This document shows, one piece after another, positions 9,038-17,538 of a DNA stretch of 64,000 nucleotides. Below the pieces are notes generated by a model that saw nothing but the letters and a program-made list of their open reading frames with translations, searched no databases and was not told the DNA's origin. Every line of letters starts with the position of its first letter. Positions within the stretch are counted from its first letter, which is position 1. Source of the DNA: Pseudomonas sp. Teo4 (GTDB taxonomy: Bacteria > Pseudomonadota > Gammaproteobacteria > Pseudomonadales > Pseudomonadaceae); the NCBI RefSeq assembly GCF_034387475.1, contig NZ_JAXCIL010000001.1:2728001-2792000 (forward strand), given 5' to 3'. The position numbers and the translations under genes are program-made.

Positions 9038-10453
9038 ATGAAGACCTTAGTAAGCGTGTCCCTGAGCGCAGCCCTGGCCCTGTTGAGCCTGCCAGGCCAG
9101 GCTGCCCAGCAGGCCGCTGAGCAAAACGCCAAGGCTGGCTGTGAAAACCTGCAGTGCATGGTCTGCCCAGCACTCAGCGACCCGCAGCGTTATACCGAGG
9201 GGCGCATGAAGTTGATGCGCGAAATCGTGCCCGGCAAGGACCGCTGGCTGTTCCGCTCGGCCGTGGACCTGACCAACGACTTCGGCATCCCCGCCCCCAT
9301 GCGCCCGGAGTTCGCCCGGCTGATGCAGGCGTTCAAGCGCCAGGGCATCCATGTGGCCATGGCGATCCAGCCGACCCGGGGCCTGATGCACCGGGACAAA
9401 CTGCAGGCCGACCAATTGCACGGCTTCGACTACGCCCGCGCCAGCAACAACCTCAGCGCCTACCTCGGCCAGTTGCGCCAGGGCGGCGCGGTGGTGGCGC
9501 CGATGATGCAGCTGGTACAGCAACCGCCCCAGGGCGAGTACTTCTTCCGCCGCGACCACCACTGGACCCCGGCAGGCGCAGAAGCCACCGCCAAACTGAT
9601 GGCCGAAGAAATCCGCCGCCAGCCGTTCTATGCCGAACTGACCAAAAAGCAGTACCGCACCGAGCCAGGTGTGATGGTGCCCAAGGACGGCACCTTGAAC
9701 CTGGCCCTGAGCTACATCTGCGGCAACAACTATGGTTTCCAGTACGTGCGTGGTTTCCAGACCATCCCGGCGGACAACGGCGCCGATGCACTGTTCGACG
9801 AAGCGCCGGACCCGGAGGTGATCCTGGTGGGCGACAGTAACGCCGCCGCCCGTGAAGACGAGAGCAAGCAGTTCAACTTCGACGGCTACCTCAAGCAGTA
9901 CCTGGACGTCGACGTGCTGAACTACGCCCTGCCCGGTGTCGGCGAGGACGGCTCGTTGCTGGAGTACCTGCTGTCGACTGACTACAAGCCCAAGGCGCCG
10001 CCCAAGCTGATCGTCTGGGAATTGCCGGCCAACTACCGGCTCGATTCACCGTTGATGTATCGCCAGCTGGTGCCGGCGGTTCAGGGCGGCTGCTCGGCGT
10101 CGAAGGAGGTGTTGGGCTCGAAGCTGCAACGCCCGGCGCTGAAGGTTGGCGAGCGTATCGAGCTGTTGAGTAATGCCGGCAGTGCGCGCCAGTCGTTGAG
10201 CGGGTCGAACGGGTTTCTCGACATTCGCCTGAGCGACAAGAACATCAAGGACTTCTACATCATCGTCTATTACGACAACGGCGCCCGCGACAAGGTGTGG
10301 TTCCGCCGCGAGGCGGCCGTGAGCGGTGGGCAGTATTACCTGGAGCTGAGCAAGGCCAAGGAGTTTGCCGGTGCCAACCTGCTGTCGGTGTTCATGGAGC
10401 CGACCAAGGCGGGTACTGCAACCACTGATGTGGAGACGCGCCTGTGCCTGTGA
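9038..10453 (+). CDS. algX: AlgX-like terminal alginate O-acetyltransferase
   Basis: 471 aa (AlgX: 474). Signal peptide to about residue 22, then an SGNH-like domain with D173-H-H175-W and S267 in GDSN, and a C-terminal carbohydrate-binding region from about residue 340. Cysteines C35, C228, C352 and C470 match the two-disulphide pattern of AlgX. It acetylates the exported polymer in the periplasm. It directly follows algF, whereas canonical operons have algX between algG and algL. Its stop overlaps the next gene. Confidence 0.9.
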   Translation: MKTLVSVSLSAALALLSLPGQAAQQAAEQNAKAGCENLQCMVCPALSDPQRYTEGRMKLMREIVPGKDRWLFRSAVDLTNDFGIPAPMRPEFARLMQAFKRQGIHVAMAIQPTRGLMHRDKLQADQLHGFDYARASNNLSAYLGQLRQGGAVVAPMMQLVQQPPQGEYFFRRDHHWTPAGAEATAKLMAEEIRRQPFYAELTKKQYRTEPGVMVPKDGTLNLALSYICGNNYGFQYVRGFQTIPADNGADALFDEAPDPEVILVGDSNAAAREDESKQFNFDGYLKQYLDVDVLNYALPGVGEDGSLLEYLLSTDYKPKAPPKLIVWELPANYRLDSPLMYRQLVPAVQGGCSASKEVLGSKLQRPALKVGERIELLSNAGSARQSLSGSNGFLDIRLSDKNIKDFYIIVYYDNGARDKVWFRREAAVSGGQYYLELSKAKEFAGANLLSVFMEPTKAGTATTDVETRLCL

Positions 10454-11568
10454 CGACGCTGATCGGCCCCGCTCTGCTCACCCTTGCCCTGCTCGCCCCG
10501 GCAGCACAGGCCGCCCAATCGATCTGGCCGGCCCACGCCACACCCCAGGCCGCGATGATCGCCGACTACCACACCCTGGCCTGCAGTAAGGAACCACCAC
10601 CGCCCTACACCGGCTCCCTGCAGTTGCAAAGCAAGTACGACCAGCGCGACGCCAGCAAGTCGACCCTGCGCAGCAGCCCCGACGCGGACAGCGAACGCAT
10701 CGGCAAGCAGGTCAAGCAGTTCGTCGGCGGGTTGATCTACGCCAGCAAGCGCTTCCAGCGTGCCAAGAAGCCGCAGGACGCCAACATGGCCCTGGCCTGC
10801 CAGGACCAGTGGCTGCAGCACTGGGCGCAAGCCGGAGCCCTGCTCAACCCCGATGCCAGCAGCACCGGCATGGCCGCCCGCAAGTGGGCACTGGCTGCCA
10901 TGGCCGGCGCCGTGCTGCTGACCCAATCGGCCAGCGACGGCAAGCTGCTGCTCAACGACACCCAGAAAGCCTGGTTCACTCGGCTCGGCGAACTGGTGAT
11001 GCGCGAGTACGACCCTCGTCGCGACGCCCCCGGCGTGTACTTCAACAACCACGACTACTGGGCCGCCTGGGCCGTGGCCGCCACCGGCATGCTGGTGGGG
11101 CGCGACGACTTCATCCGGTGGGCCGACGGCAACCTGCGCCGTGGCCTGGCCCAGGCGGTGCGCAGCAGCGACGGCAGCTATGCCTACCTGCCGCTGGAAG
11201 TGGCGCGCGCCAAACTGGCCGCCAGCTACAGCCAGTACGCTCTGGTGCCGCTGGTGCTGCTGGCCGAGTCGGCGCGGGCCAATGGCCTGCCATGGAGCGA
11301 CGGCGACCAGCAGACCCTCGACCTGCTGGCCAATTTCGCCGCCCGCAGCGTACTCGACCCGGACGCCCTGCCAGAGCTCAAAGGCCAGTCGCAACAAGAC
11401 GTGGCGCCTTACAAGCTGGCCTGGCTGATCCCCTTCCTGCAGCGCAACCCAGGCCACGTCCTGGCGCGCAAGCTGTACGACAGCGAAGACGGCGAGGTCG
11501 ACAACTACAGCCAGCTTGGCGGCCCACTCAAACCGTTCTACCCCCCACTGCCCGGATCAAGGACCTGA
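10444..11568 (+). CDS. algL: AlgL-like alginate lyase
   Basis: 374 aa, exported (signal peptide ending AQA-AQ near residue 24), alpha/alpha-barrel PL5-type lyase. It retains SK64-Y (candidate Lys), NN-H203-DYW (candidate catalytic His) and YSQ-Y265-AL (candidate Tyr), the positions used by AlgL to cleave mannuronate bonds. In alginate producers it clears polymer trapped in the periplasm. I chose GTG 10444 because GGAG lies 8 nt upstream; GTG 10450, which gives a GTGA overlap with the algX stop, is the alternative. Around Y265, an arginine I recall in AlgL seems not to be conserved, so activity is not certain. Confidence 0.85.
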   Translation: MPVTTLIGPALLTLALLAPAAQAAQSIWPAHATPQAAMIADYHTLACSKEPPPPYTGSLQLQSKYDQRDASKSTLRSSPDADSERIGKQVKQFVGGLIYASKRFQRAKKPQDANMALACQDQWLQHWAQAGALLNPDASSTGMAARKWALAAMAGAVLLTQSASDGKLLLNDTQKAWFTRLGELVMREYDPRRDAPGVYFNNHDYWAAWAVAATGMLVGRDDFIRWADGNLRRGLAQAVRSSDGSYAYLPLEVARAKLAASYSQYALVPLVLLAESARANGLPWSDGDQQTLDLLANFAARSVLDPDALPELKGQSQQDVAPYKLAWLIPFLQRNPGHVLARKLYDSEDGEVDNYSQLGGPLKPFYPPLPGSRT

Positions 11569-11570
11569 CC

Positions 11571-13022
11571 ATGGCTCGCCTCAAACGCTTTTCCCTGACT
11601 TGCCTGGCGGCACTGTGCCTGGCGGGTAACGCCCAGGCGGCCAGCCAGTCGCTGCCCACCAACCAGGCGGTGGATACGCTTTCGCAGCAAGAGCACCAGC
11701 ACAAGGTCGACCAGCTGCGCCAGCAGGTGCGCCAGGCGGTAGCTTTCAACCAGACCGAGCGGCAACGCCCCGGTGGCCGCGCAAGTGTGAGCCTGCAACC
11801 GATGTTCTCGTCCCAGGCCGGCAGTTGGCCGTTCGAGCCCTTCGTAAACAATGGCCTGTTCCGCGCCATCGCCGGTTATCAGTCACGCCACCCGCAGGTG
11901 GTGACGCTGCGCAGCGGCAGCATCACCCTCGCGCAGCTGCACGATGCGCTCAACGACCCCCGCGTGCTCAAGCGTTACAAAGACGGCTACCTGCTCAGCT
12001 ATCCCCTGCTGATCGGCCCGGATGCAGGCCTGGTGCTGGAGGGCACCAGCCTGTACCTGTCCAGTTTCTCGGGCACGGCATTGATCAACCAGGGCTGGCT
12101 GGGGCTGAACCAGTCGAACCTGGAGAGCATGGCCGGCGACCAGCCGGGCAACACCGACCGCGCCTGGCGGCCGTTCGTGGTGGCCTGGGCCGGCAGCCAC
12201 ACCCAGGTGCTGCATTCCACCCTCAAGCGCCTGGGCTACAACGCCAACCTGTCCCGCGGGCTGACCACCGCCCTCAGCCCGCAACAAGCTGCCTCGACCC
12301 GGCGGGCCACTGTAGTGATCAAGGACAGTCAGTTCAGCGATATGTCCAGCGCGGTGGAGCTGCAGCACAGCCAGGCGACCATCACCGGCAGCCAGTTCGA
12401 GCAGTCCCAGCAATACGCCATCGACGTGCGCGACAGCCAGCTGAACCTGCAAGGCAACCAGGTGCGCGGCGTCGACAACAACAGTGGCCTGCGCCTGCGT
12501 GGTCAAACCCAGGCCCGGGTCGAGGGCAACCTGATTCTCGGTACGGCAAAAGCGGCCATCGAAGTCAGTGAACAACAAGGCCCGGTGCTGCTGGCCGGCA
12601 ACCGCATGGGCGACAGCCGCGGCAATGGCATCCAACTGCGTAACCTCGCCCCCACCGCCACCGCACCGCTGGTGATCGACGACAACCTGCTCGCCAGCAG
12701 CCAGGGCACTGCCGTGGATGCCAGCGAAGTCAGTGGTGTGGCACTGCTCGACAACCGTATCGGCAACACGCCGGAATATGCCATCAGCCTGCGCAATGCA
12801 ACGCCACTGCCCGGGCCGTTGCTGGTCAGCGGCAATCGCCTGGGCCAGGTCGGCAAGGCACTGGTGCGGGTCGAGGGGGTGCGGGATGTGGTGTTGGGGG
12901 GCAATACCTATGATGGCAAGCCACTGCTGCAGAACTTGCTGATTGGTGACTTGCTGCCGTTGCAGGGACAATTGCTGGAGGCGACGGTTCGCCAGGGCGG
13001 GACGGTTCGGGTGCGGCAGTGA
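11571..13022 (+). CDS. algG: AlgG-like parallel beta-helix protein with altered catalytic motif
   Basis: 483 aa, signal peptide ending QA-AS near residue 23. The C-terminal two thirds is a run of short beta-helix turns (for example VIKDSQFSDMSSAVELQHS, LLDNRIGNTPEYAISLRNA), the CASH architecture of mannuronan C5-epimerases. RPFVVAWAGSHT and LKRLGYNANLSRG also resemble AlgG. Where epimerases have the invariant DPHD, this protein has D285-V-R-D288, so the motif histidine is replaced. I infer loss of epimerase activity and a structural or guiding role, or a different specificity. Starts 2 nt after the algL stop and is the last gene of the operon. AlgG is normally fifth or sixth. Confidence 0.75.
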   Translation: MARLKRFSLTCLAALCLAGNAQAASQSLPTNQAVDTLSQQEHQHKVDQLRQQVRQAVAFNQTERQRPGGRASVSLQPMFSSQAGSWPFEPFVNNGLFRAIAGYQSRHPQVVTLRSGSITLAQLHDALNDPRVLKRYKDGYLLSYPLLIGPDAGLVLEGTSLYLSSFSGTALINQGWLGLNQSNLESMAGDQPGNTDRAWRPFVVAWAGSHTQVLHSTLKRLGYNANLSRGLTTALSPQQAASTRRATVVIKDSQFSDMSSAVELQHSQATITGSQFEQSQQYAIDVRDSQLNLQGNQVRGVDNNSGLRLRGQTQARVEGNLILGTAKAAIEVSEQQGPVLLAGNRMGDSRGNGIQLRNLAPTATAPLVIDDNLLASSQGTAVDASEVSGVALLDNRIGNTPEYAISLRNATPLPGPLLVSGNRLGQVGKALVRVEGVRDVVLGGNTYDGKPLLQNLLIGDLLPLQGQLLEATVRQGGTVRVRQ

Positions 13023-13079
13023 TTGGGAATGGCGTCGGGGCTGTTGGATGCTTGGCGCGAGCAGTGCAGCGCCTGTCAG

Positions 13080-13300
13080 ATCGAGCGCCGCCCGCGCGGC
13101 GCATCGCGAGCAAGGCTCGCTCCTACGTTTGTTTCGGGCCAATGATTCCTGCGGGAAATGCGCGCGAACGCTTTGGCGCACGACTCCATATCGCGTCGTG
13201 AAAACAAGGCGGTCGCGCGCGTCTGCCACAGGCGATATTGGCCGTAAACAAACGTAGGAGCGAGCCTTGCTCGCGATGCGCCGCGCGGGCGGCGCTCGAT
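13080..13300. repeat. 221-bp palindromic intergenic element, copy 1
   Basis: 61-bp terminal arms (13080-13140 and 13240-13300) are inverted repeats with only two mismatches. They flank a less conserved 99-bp centre. Copy 2 is at 30387-30607 and has the same length. The arms contain nested short palindromes such as GCGAGCAAGGCTCGC. No convincing gene is present; reading frames in it are by-products of the repeat. It fills most of the 356-bp gap after the exopolysaccharide operon and could stop transcription. It looks like a non-autonomous mobile element or large REPIN. Confidence 0.85.
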
Positions 13301-13378
13301 TTACGCATCACCTCAATACTCAAGTCAGGCCCTCTGTTCCGAATTCCAGGAAGGCCTTTCTAGGTGACCTTACCGGCC

Positions 13379-13804
13379 TCACCCCACTTCACGCTGCATC
13401 CGCACAAAACACTCATCCTCCCCCATCTCGACAAACCCATGGCGCAAATACAACTGCCGCGCCGGGTTGCTCTTGAACACCATCAACCGCAACAACGGCA
13501 GTCGCCGCCGCGCCGCCCATTCGGCCAATTCCTCCAGCACTTCACCGCCGACACCCCGCCCCCGGTACTCGGGCAACAGGTGCAGCTCACGAATGAACAG
13601 CGCCTGACGGTCCTGGCTCAGGCTGCAGAAACCCAGCACCTGTTCCCCTTCGACCACCAGCCATTGCTCGCGCCAGCCCCAGGCTTCGTCGAAGGCTTCT
13701 TCAATCCACAGCAGGTCGAATTCGCGGTAATAGGGGAGCATGGCCCGACGGGTCAGGTCGCGGGCGAAGGTGCAGTGTGCATCGGTAGCGGGTACGAGTT
13801 TCAT
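13379..13804 (-). CDS. GNAT-family N-acetyltransferase
   Basis: 141 aa, one GNAT domain. The acetyl-CoA binding motif A is visible as LHLLPEYRGRGVGGEVL (R/QxxGxG/A form, about residues 76-92), followed by the motif-B-like ARQLYLRHGFVEMG near the end. The substrate is not recognisable; such single-domain enzymes acetylate amino acids, antibiotics or protein N termini. I chose the ATG at 13804 (MKLVPATD) because the longer frame runs into the next gene. It lies 19 nt downstream of the DUF488 gene, probably in the same transcript. Confidence 0.85.
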   Translation of the reverse strand: MKLVPATDAHCTFARDLTRRAMLPYYREFDLLWIEEAFDEAWGWREQWLVVEGEQVLGFCSLSQDRQALFIRELHLLPEYRGRGVGGEVLEELAEWAARRRLPLLRLMVFKSNPARQLYLRHGFVEMGEDECFVRMQREVG

Positions 13805-13823
13805 GGCTTTTATTCTGCGCGTT

Positions 13824-14210
13824 TCAAGGGGCATAGCACACGGGGGAACTGCCCGGCCCACGTCGTTCAAGCTCATCCTCAAGCCATTGAGCCAACACCT
13901 GGGCATTGTTCTGCGCCGTGTTCTTGCCGGCGTACAGCAACGTGAGGTTGCCTTTGGCCGCCAGGTCCAGCAGCGGGTACCAATGTTCAGGATGCGCCGC
14001 CAACTCCTGCTGGTAGCGCTGGGTGAAACCGGCAAAATCCAGCTCGCCCTGGTGGAATGCCTTGCGCAGTTCATCCGAGGGTGCCACCTCACGCAACCAG
14101 CTGGCCTGGAGGTCATCCTTGCGTTTGTTGCGCGGCCACAGGCGGTCGACCAACACGCGCTGGCCATCTTGCGCCTCAACCTCGTCGTAGACGCGCTTGC
14201 AGCGAATCAT
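13824..14210 (-). CDS. DUF488 family protein (YeaO-like)
   Basis: 128 aa. Family features are visible: KRVYDEVEAQDGQRVLVDRLWPRN at the N terminus (the DRLWPRG-type motif) and LLYAGKNTAQNNA near residue 100. Its function is unknown; family members are small cytosolic proteins. I take ATG 14210, with AGGAG 6 nt upstream, rather than the ATG five codons earlier, which overlaps that ribosome binding site. Divergent from the phosphate transporter gene across about 130 bp. Confidence 0.85.
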   Translation of the reverse strand: MIRCKRVYDEVEAQDGQRVLVDRLWPRNKRKDDLQASWLREVAPSDELRKAFHQGELDFAGFTQRYQQELAAHPEHWYPLLDLAAKGNLTLLYAGKNTAQNNAQVLAQWLEDELERRGPGSSPVCYAP

Positions 14211-14338
14211 GGGGTTCTCCTGCATTGACCGTTCGTCTTGAGCCTAGTGAATTCATTGACCGAGGTCACGGTGTGGTCACGGATTGTTTCTATCCTCAGT
14301 GGCCACGGCAACTTCGCCCGAAGCCATTCGGAGCCATC

Positions 14339-15955
14339 ATGGCAACCCCGTCACTGGCCAGCCAGCAGCGGCTGGCCCAACCTGACTCACGCCCGCAACT
14401 GTCGCACAAACCCGGGCGCGCCACCCTTACCCTGTTTTTCGGCCTGCTGCTGGCCGGTATCGCCTACACCGCCTGGAGCCTCAAGCAAGACGTCAGCGCC
14501 AGCGGCACGGTCATCACCACGGTTACCCCCTTTCTGTTGTTGGGCCTGGCGTTGTTGATCGCCCTGGGCTTCGAATTCGTCAACGGTTTCCACGACACCG
14601 CCAATGCCGTGGCGACAGTGATCTACACCCACTCGTTGCCAGCGCCCGTAGCGGTGGTCTGGTCCGGGCTGTGCAACTTCCTCGGCGTGCTGCTTTCCAG
14701 CGGCGCGGTGGCATTCGGCATCATCGCGTTGTTACCGGTGGAGCTGATTCTGCAGGTGGGCTCGTCGGCGGGCTTCGCCATGGTGTTCGCTTTGTTGCTC
14801 GCGGCGATCATCTGGAACCTCGGCACCTGGTGGCTGGGTTTGCCCGCGTCGTCCTCACACACCTTGATTGGCTCGATCATCGGCGTGGGCGTGGCCAATG
14901 CGCTGATGCACGGGCGTGACGGCACCAGCGGAGTGGACTGGTCCCAGGCCAGCAAGGTCGGCTACGCCCTGCTCTTCTCCCCTCTGATCGGCTTCGCCTG
15001 CGCAGCGCTGTTGTTGCTCGCCTTGCGGGCACTGGTCAAACGACGTGAGCTCTACCAGGCACCCGAGGGCAAGACACCACCGCCATGGTGGATTCGCGGG
15101 GTGCTGATCCTGACCTGCACTGGGGTGTCCTTCGCCCACGGCTCCAACGACGGCCAGAAAGGCATGGGGCTGATCATGCTGATTCTGGTCGGCACACTGC
15201 CTATGGCCTATGCCCTGAACAAGACCATGCCCAGCGAACAGGCCCTGCAGTTTTCCGCCATTGCAGAGGTGACCCGTCAGGCATTGGTGAGCAGCGACCC
15301 GCGACCTGCACCCGCCGACCCGCGCCAGGTACTGACCGCCTTCATCGCCGAACCCAAGGCCAACCCACAACTCGTGCCGGCCCTGGCCGAACTGACCGGG
15401 ATGATCGGTGCAGAGGTCAAAGGTTACGGCTCGCTCAAGCGCGTCCCGGCCGAGGCCATGGCCAACGTGCGCAACGACATGTACCTGACCAGCGAAGCCA
15501 TTCGCCTGCTCGACAAACACCAGCTGGCAGCGTTCGATGACGACACCCGCAGCCATGTGCAGCTGTTCAAGACCCAACTGGACGATGCCACCCGCTACAT
15601 CCCGCTGTGGGTCAAGGTGGCCGTCGCCATCGCTCTGGGTTTGGGCACCATGGTGGGCTGGCGGCGAATCGTGGTGACGGTGGGCGAGAAGATCGGCAAG
15701 ACCCACCTGAGCTATGCCCAGGGCGCCTCGGCGGAAGTGGTTGCGATGTGCACGATAGGCGCGGCGGACATGTTCGGGCTGCCGGTTTCGACCACCCATG
15801 TGCTGAGTTCGGGTGTGGCCGGCACCATGGTCGCCAATGGCTCAGGCATCCAGAAACGCACCCTGATAAACCTGCTGATGGCCTGGGTGCTGACCCTGCC
15901 GGCAGCCATGGTGCTGGCAGGGTCGCTGTACTGGTTGCTGAACCAGGTCTTCTAG
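14339..15955 (+). CDS. pitA: Low-affinity inorganic phosphate transporter, PiT family
   Basis: 538-aa integral membrane protein with both PiT signature repeats: GFEFVNGFHDTANAVATVIY near residue 80 and GVSFAHGSNDGQKGMGLIM near residue 260. A large loop between about residues 300 and 430 separates the two halves, and a third motif, GLPVSTTHVLSSGVAG, lies near residue 480. It imports phosphate (as metal-phosphate) with protons. The start ATG 14339 follows GGAG by 5 nt; the upstream in-frame extension has no support. It ends 5 bp from the convergent GST gene. Confidence 0.9.
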   Translation: MATPSLASQQRLAQPDSRPQLSHKPGRATLTLFFGLLLAGIAYTAWSLKQDVSASGTVITTVTPFLLLGLALLIALGFEFVNGFHDTANAVATVIYTHSLPAPVAVVWSGLCNFLGVLLSSGAVAFGIIALLPVELILQVGSSAGFAMVFALLLAAIIWNLGTWWLGLPASSSHTLIGSIIGVGVANALMHGRDGTSGVDWSQASKVGYALLFSPLIGFACAALLLLALRALVKRRELYQAPEGKTPPPWWIRGVLILTCTGVSFAHGSNDGQKGMGLIMLILVGTLPMAYALNKTMPSEQALQFSAIAEVTRQALVSSDPRPAPADPRQVLTAFIAEPKANPQLVPALAELTGMIGAEVKGYGSLKRVPAEAMANVRNDMYLTSEAIRLLDKHQLAAFDDDTRSHVQLFKTQLDDATRYIPLWVKVAVAIALGLGTMVGWRRIVVTVGEKIGKTHLSYAQGASAEVVAMCTIGAADMFGLPVSTTHVLSSGVAGTMVANGSGIQKRTLINLLMAWVLTLPAAMVLAGSLYWLLNQVF

Positions 15956-15960
15956 GTCGC

Positions 15961-16656
15961 TCAGGCCGGAATCTTCAAACCACGCTGCACGGCTGGCCGT
16001 TCCAGGAAGACGGCCAGCACGCGCTGCACTTCCTTGAAGTCATCGAAACCAATCAACTCGCGTGCGTTGTAACGCTCCACCAGGTTGCGTACCCAAGGGA
16101 AAATGGCGATATCGGCGATGCTGTAATCGTCCACCATCCACTGCCGCCCTTTCAGGTGCCGATCCAGCACGCCCAGCAGGCGCTTCGACTCGTTGACGTA
16201 ACGGTCGCGCGGGCGCTTGTCTTCGTATTCCTTGCCGGCAAAGAAATGGAAGAACCCCACCTGGCCGAACATCGGGCCGATGCCGCCCATCTGGAACATC
16301 AACCATTGCAAGGTCTGGTAGCGGGTGGCCGGGTCGTGGCTGAGCAGTTGGCCGCTCTTTTCCGCCAGGTATTGCAGGATCGCCCCCGATTCGAACAACG
16401 GCAGCGGCTGGCCGCCGGGGCCGTTCGGGTCGAGAATCGCAGGAATCTTGTTGTTGGCGCTCAGGGAGATGAACGCCGGGGTGAGCTGGTCGTTGCTGTC
16501 GAAACTGACTTTGTGCGCCTCGTACGGCAGGCCGATCTCTTCCAGCATGATCGATACCTTGACGCCGTTGGGTGTCGGCAACGAGTACAGCTGCAGCCGC
16601 TCGGGGTGTTGCGCGGGCCATTTATGGGTGATGGGAAATGCGCTCAGATCAGTCAT
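15961..16656 (-). CDS. Glutathione S-transferase (YfcG/YghU type)
   Basis: 231 aa. The thioredoxin-like N-terminal domain has LYSLPTPNGVKVSIMLEE and the glutathione-binding NKIPAILDP and PLFESGAILQYLAEKSG. The all-helical C-terminal domain has the N-capping motif YSIADIAIFPWV. This pattern matches bacterial Nu-class enzymes, which often reduce disulphides or hydroperoxides. The start ATG 16656 gives the family's usual N terminus. The region upstream to 16753 holds the terminator of the next gene. Substrate is not predictable. Confidence 0.9.
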   Translation of the reverse strand: MTDLSAFPITHKWPAQHPERLQLYSLPTPNGVKVSIMLEEIGLPYEAHKVSFDSNDQLTPAFISLSANNKIPAILDPNGPGGQPLPLFESGAILQYLAEKSGQLLSHDPATRYQTLQWLMFQMGGIGPMFGQVGFFHFFAGKEYEDKRPRDRYVNESKRLLGVLDRHLKGRQWMVDDYSIADIAIFPWVRNLVERYNARELIGFDDFKEVQRVLAVFLERPAVQRGLKIPA

Positions 16657-16712
16657 GGTCGGTCCCTGGGTACAGTGAAGTGAACACTCTAGGGACAGCG
16701 TCGGACTTTGAC

Positions 16713-16743
16713 CATAAAAAGTGGCGCGGCAGCAGGCCGCGCC
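16713..16743 (-). terminator. Rho-independent terminator of the OmpA-like gene
   Basis: On the minus strand GGCGCGGC, CTGCT, GCCGCGCC gives a perfect 8-bp GC stem, followed by ACTTTTTA. It lies just downstream of the OmpA-like stop codon (16754). Confidence 0.75.
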
Positions 16744-16753
16744 GGGTTTGCCC

Positions 16754-17527
16754 TCAGAAACGGGGCGCGACCGCCTCGTCGGCATGGGAGATGATGACCT
16801 CCACGCGGCGATTCAGCTGGCGGGACTGCGCATCGGCATTGCTCGCTACCGGGTATTGCTTGCCATAACCGGCCACGACCACACGATCGGCGGCAATGCC
16901 CTGGCGGCGCAGGGCGTTGGCCACCGCTGCCGCACGCTGCTCAGACAACTGCTGGTTGAACGCCGCACTGCCGGTGGCGTCGGTAAAGCCCTCCACCAGC
17001 ACTTTGCGCTCTGGGTTGTCCTTCAGGTACTGAGCCAGTTGCTGGATATTGCGCTGGCTGCCGTGGCGCAGCTCGGCGCGGCCGACATCGAACAATACGT
17101 CGCCAAAGGTCACGACCATGCCACGCTCGGTCTGCTTGGCCTTGAGTGCCTGCAATGCCTTGAGCTGAGCGGTACGCACCTCCAGGCGCGCAAGGTTGCG
17201 CTGCGCCTCTATGCTTTGCAGGCCAACCTGAGCCTGGCGCAAGAGAATGGTCTGCTGGGCCAGCTCGATCCGACGATTGGCCAGGTAGGCCAGATGCTCC
17301 ACATCGTCCCCTGTACGACTCTTGAGCGAAGCCTGCTCGGCTTTGCCCAGGGCCGTGGCGGCTTCCTGGGTTTCCAATGCGGCAAGACGGCTTGCCTCAG
17401 GTTTGCCTTGCAATACGGTATAGGCCTCCCGTGCTTCAAGCAGCGCTGGGTTTTCCGGGGTGGTGCCACACCCGGAGATCAGGGCGGCCAACATCGAAAG
17501 GGCTGGCAGAACGTACATCTTGGTCAT
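16754..17527 (-). CDS. OmpA-domain outer-membrane lipoprotein
   Basis: 257 aa. Lipoprotein signal with lipobox LISG-C20. A long helical region (about 25-135, DUF4398-like with many Ala, Gln and Glu) is followed by a C-terminal OmpA domain (about 140-250). The latter carries the peptidoglycan-binding LVEGFTDATGS and NRRVEVII motifs (conserved Asp and Arg). It should tether the outer membrane to the cell wall. It lies 11 nt downstream of a second helical lipoprotein gene, and the two are probably one operon. Confidence 0.88.
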   Translation of the reverse strand: MTKMYVLPALSMLAALISGCGTTPENPALLEAREAYTVLQGKPEASRLAALETQEAATALGKAEQASLKSRTGDDVEHLAYLANRRIELAQQTILLRQAQVGLQSIEAQRNLARLEVRTAQLKALQALKAKQTERGMVVTFGDVLFDVGRAELRHGSQRNIQQLAQYLKDNPERKVLVEGFTDATGSAAFNQQLSEQRAAAVANALRRQGIAADRVVVAGYGKQYPVASNADAQSRQLNRRVEVIISHADEAVAPRF

Positions 17528-17538
17528 GATCGGCTCCT

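Noticed and set aside
10809-11570. N-terminal extension of the AlgG-like frame back to 10809
   Set aside because: It runs through algL in another frame; the ATG at 11571 is followed by a clear signal peptide.
13081-13300. Small ORFs on both strands in the 221-bp repeats (ARAAHREQGSLLRLF)
   Set aside because: The same peptide appears on both strands because the DNA is palindromic; no ribosome binding sites.
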